From contig JBBQSF010000073.1 of the NCBI GenBank assembly GCA_038214085.1, positions 1-15,289 on the forward strand: a DNA stretch of 15,289 bases, read 5' to 3'. Position 1 is the stretch's first letter. Each line of letters begins with the position of its first letter. Shown here in pieces: positions 13,691 through 15,289 of the stretch. The notes below the pieces were generated by a model. That model was not told the origin of the DNA. It searched no databases and saw only the letters and a program-made list of their open reading frames with translations. Made by a program: the position numbers and the translations under genes. Origin of the DNA: JBBQSF01 sp038214085. GTDB taxonomy: Bacteria > Bacteroidota > Bacteroidia > Bacteroidales > CG2-30-32-10.

Positions 13691-14857
13691 ATGCCTTTAA
13701 AACTACCGTTTTACGCTAAGGCATCTCTTTTTTTTGTAGGCACGTATGCATTAATTTCAATGCTATACATCGCCCAAGGAATAATAGTACCTCTTATTTT
13801 TTCTACGGTAATTGCAATTGCCCTTCACCCTGTGGTAAGTTTTTTTGTTCGAAAAAAGTTTAACCGTGTTTTCGCCATTGTAATTGCTCTGACTCTTGCA
13901 TTTATTCTGATTGCAGCTCTTGGGGCTTTGCTTTATTCACAGGCCATTCGCTTTAGTGAATCATGGCCAAAACTGGTCGAAAAATTTACATTAATTATCA
14001 ATCAATCCACAAGCTGGGCCTCAGGATATTTTGATATTGACGCTCAGAAAATTACAGCCTGGATTACAAAAACCAAGGGCGAACTCATCAACAAAAGCGG
14101 ATCAGCTATCGGACAAACACTGTTATCCATGGGCAGTGCTGTTTTTGTAATCTTTATTATTCCCGTTTACATATTTATGATATTGTATTACCAACCTCTT
14201 CTTCTTGAATTTTTTCATAGGTTGTTTGGCAAAAACAATCGCGATCAGGTGTTGGAAATTATATCCCAAATTAAAACAGTAATACAGCGCTATATATCAG
14301 GACTGGTTATCGAAGCAATTATTATGGCAATACTAAACACTGCTGCACTGCTGGTACTTGGAATTGATTACGCCATTATGCTCGGCATCATCGGGGCGTT
14401 GCTAAATATTATACCATACATAGGAGGAATAGTAAGCGTTGCATTACCAATGGCGATCGCGCTTGCCACCAAATCGTCGCCCATGTATGCTGTATATGTA
14501 TTGGCACTATATTATATCATTCAACTGATCGACAATAATTATGTTGTTCCTAAAATAGTGGCCTCAAAAGTCAAAATAAACATGCTTGTTTCTATTGTTG
14601 TAGTCCTTGCATTTGGAGCTTTGTGGGGCGTTGACGGGATGTTTATTTCTATTCCACTTACAGCCATTTTAAAACTCGTTTTTGATCATATCGAACCGCT
14701 TAAACCTTGGGGTTATTTGCTCGGAGATACAGTTCCTACTGTAAAAAAGAAAATCCCATTTATCGCACGCAAAAAGAAACCAGCTCCAAAATTGAAGAAC
14801 CCTTTTGAAAAGGAGCAAGTTAAAAGTGACATTCATGAAACTGAAAACTTGAGCTGA
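13691..14857 (+). CDS. AI-2E family (PerM/TqsA-type) membrane transporter
   Basis: The product is 388 aa with about seven to eight membrane segments: three at the N-terminus (about 10-90), a soluble section with FSESWPKLVEKFTLIINQST, then a membrane core. The family hallmark GIIGALLNIIPYIGG is at about 232-246, followed by YYIIQLIDNNYVVPKIVASK and GALWGVDGMFISIPLTAILK. The tail is basic then acidic and predicted cytoplasmic. A TTG at 13661 would add ten residues; I prefer the ATG at 13691. Members export AI-2 or other small solutes, or couple to Na+/H+; the substrate here is unknown. The 140-bp gap before it contains an IS end, so it may or may not belong to the copy-4 transcript. Confidence 0.9.
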   Translation: MPLKLPFYAKASLFFVGTYALISMLYIAQGIIVPLIFSTVIAIALHPVVSFFVRKKFNRVFAIVIALTLAFILIAALGALLYSQAIRFSESWPKLVEKFTLIINQSTSWASGYFDIDAQKITAWITKTKGELINKSGSAIGQTLLSMGSAVFVIFIIPVYIFMILYYQPLLLEFFHRLFGKNNRDQVLEIISQIKTVIQRYISGLVIEAIIMAILNTAALLVLGIDYAIMLGIIGALLNIIPYIGGIVSVALPMAIALATKSSPMYAVYVLALYYIIQLIDNNYVVPKIVASKVKINMLVSIVVVLAFGALWGVDGMFISIPLTAILKLVFDHIEPLKPWGYLLGDTVPTVKKKIPFIARKKKPAPKLKNPFEKEQVKSDIHETENLS

Positions 14858-14956
14858 TTTAAGTAGAATTTGGCTTACTTCTGAGCCAGAAAAAGGTTCC
14901 GAATTTTATTTCACACTTCCCCTAATAAAAGCAAAACATATTTAGATGAAGAGTTA

Positions 14957-15145
14957 GAGGTTGTTTAAATTTTAAAATACAAAATTATTAAGCCCCTATT
15001 CTCGATACTTTTTCTATCGTCACTTCGAGTCCGCTCCTATAAATTAATCAAATATTAAAATGTATGTGGGTATCGAGAAACGACGATAGAAAAACTCGAA
15101 TTGACGGGGCATCTTAAAAATTTTATATAAAATTTAAACTGTTTC
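14957..15145. mobile_element. 189-bp MITE-like element with IS5-like ends
   Basis: The left end GAGGTTGTTTAAATTTTA (14957-14974) and the reverse complement of the right end, GAAACAGTTTAAATTTTA (15128-15145), match at 14 of 18 positions. TTA flanks both sides (14954-14956 and 15146-15148), consistent with a 3-bp target duplication as made by some IS5-family members; the family assignment is inference. The interior has no ORF and contains paired motifs described in the findings. Bases 14858-14953, before it, have only a weak TGGCT/AGCCA hairpin. Confidence 0.6.
14997..15109. repeat. Paired TATCGAGA / CTATCGTC / TCGAGT motifs
   Basis: Left block: TCTCGATAC, TTTTTCTATCGTC, TTCGAGT (around 14999-15030). 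Right block: GTATCGAGA, GACGATAGAAAAA, ACTCGAA (around 15070-15100). Each motif has an inverted partner, but the order of the three is kept instead of reversed, so no single colinear stem can form. CCCC (14993-14996) and GGGG (15106-15109) bracket the structure. Confidence 0.55.
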
Positions 15146-15151
15146 TTAATC

Positions 15152-15289
15152 ACTGTTGTCCGATAAAAATAAAGCAAATTAATGAAACGTCATGCTAAAT
15201 GAAGTGTTTGCGGGTTTTGTAAAAACAAGAGCTTGGTTTTTCCAAGATTGCTAAATTGGTTTTTATCAATTTATTTTGCCTCTGTCCTG
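15152..15289 (+). mobile_element. Start of an IS-like element running off the window
   Basis: The segment begins ACTGTTGTCCGATAAAA and aligns along its whole length with 5601-5739, at roughly two thirds identity by eye, ending in the strongly shared TTTATCAATTTATTTTGCCT and CTGTCCT blocks. In the MITE at 5603 the sequence continues into a hairpin; here it is cut by the window edge. A transposase gene may follow; none is visible. Confidence 0.5.

Noticed and set aside
14871..14888. TGGCT/AGCCA hairpin after the AI-2E gene as a terminator
   Set aside because: The stem is only 5 bp and is followed by an A-rich stretch rather than a T-run.

Overview
The window looks like a chromosomal segment from a member of the Bacteroidota. 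It is AT-rich, and one promoter matches the TTG-N19-TAnnTTTG type of that phylum. Start codons mostly lack Shine-Dalgarno sequences, and the gene families (PorT-like outer-membrane barrels, oligopeptide permeases with enlarged loops, YtxH/holin clusters) fit. I see no rRNA, tRNA, CRISPR array or intact transposase.

Layout: (1) 2-649 is the 3' part of a TPR-repeat gene. (2) 759-5372, minus strand, is a three-gene oligopeptide/dipeptide-type ABC importer operon: binding lipoprotein, OppB-like permease, OppC-like permease. No ATPase is present. (3) 5373-6033 is an IS-derived, hairpin-rich intergenic stretch. (4) 6034-14857 is a plus-strand set of small envelope and stress-type genes: two lmo0937-type mini membrane proteins, two outer-membrane barrels, YihY/BrkB, a coiled-coil lipoprotein, a small lipoprotein, YtxH, a holin-type membrane protein, an unknown 138-aa protein and an AI-2E-type transporter. 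A radical SAM/B12 gene (9008-10375, minus strand) interrupts it. (5) 14858-15289 holds a small inverted-repeat element and the start of an IS-like element that runs off the window.

The most notable observation is regulatory. Four transcription units in the stress-type set (starting before 6349, 8377, 10745 and 11240) carry the same upstream module. It is TGTGTGA-N3-ATGTAAY, then exactly 13 bp, then an 8-bp box resembling TATGTAAC, then exactly 21 bp, then a TAnnTTTG-like -7 element. Box order and spacings are identical in all four copies, while the spacer sequences differ. The second box lies where the -33 element would be, and no TTG stands at the usual distance. This suggests activator-dependent (or alternative-sigma) promoters forming a local regulon for envelope stress. 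The regulator is not in the window.

Two of these units repeat the same gene pair (mini membrane protein followed by outer-membrane barrel). In the second unit the pair is extended by YtxH, holin-type protein, the unknown protein and possibly the AI-2E transporter. Mobile-element debris, including GAGGTTGTTTAAATTTT-type ends and TGTTGTCCGATAAAA-type ends, lies at both borders of the set and around the AI-2E gene.
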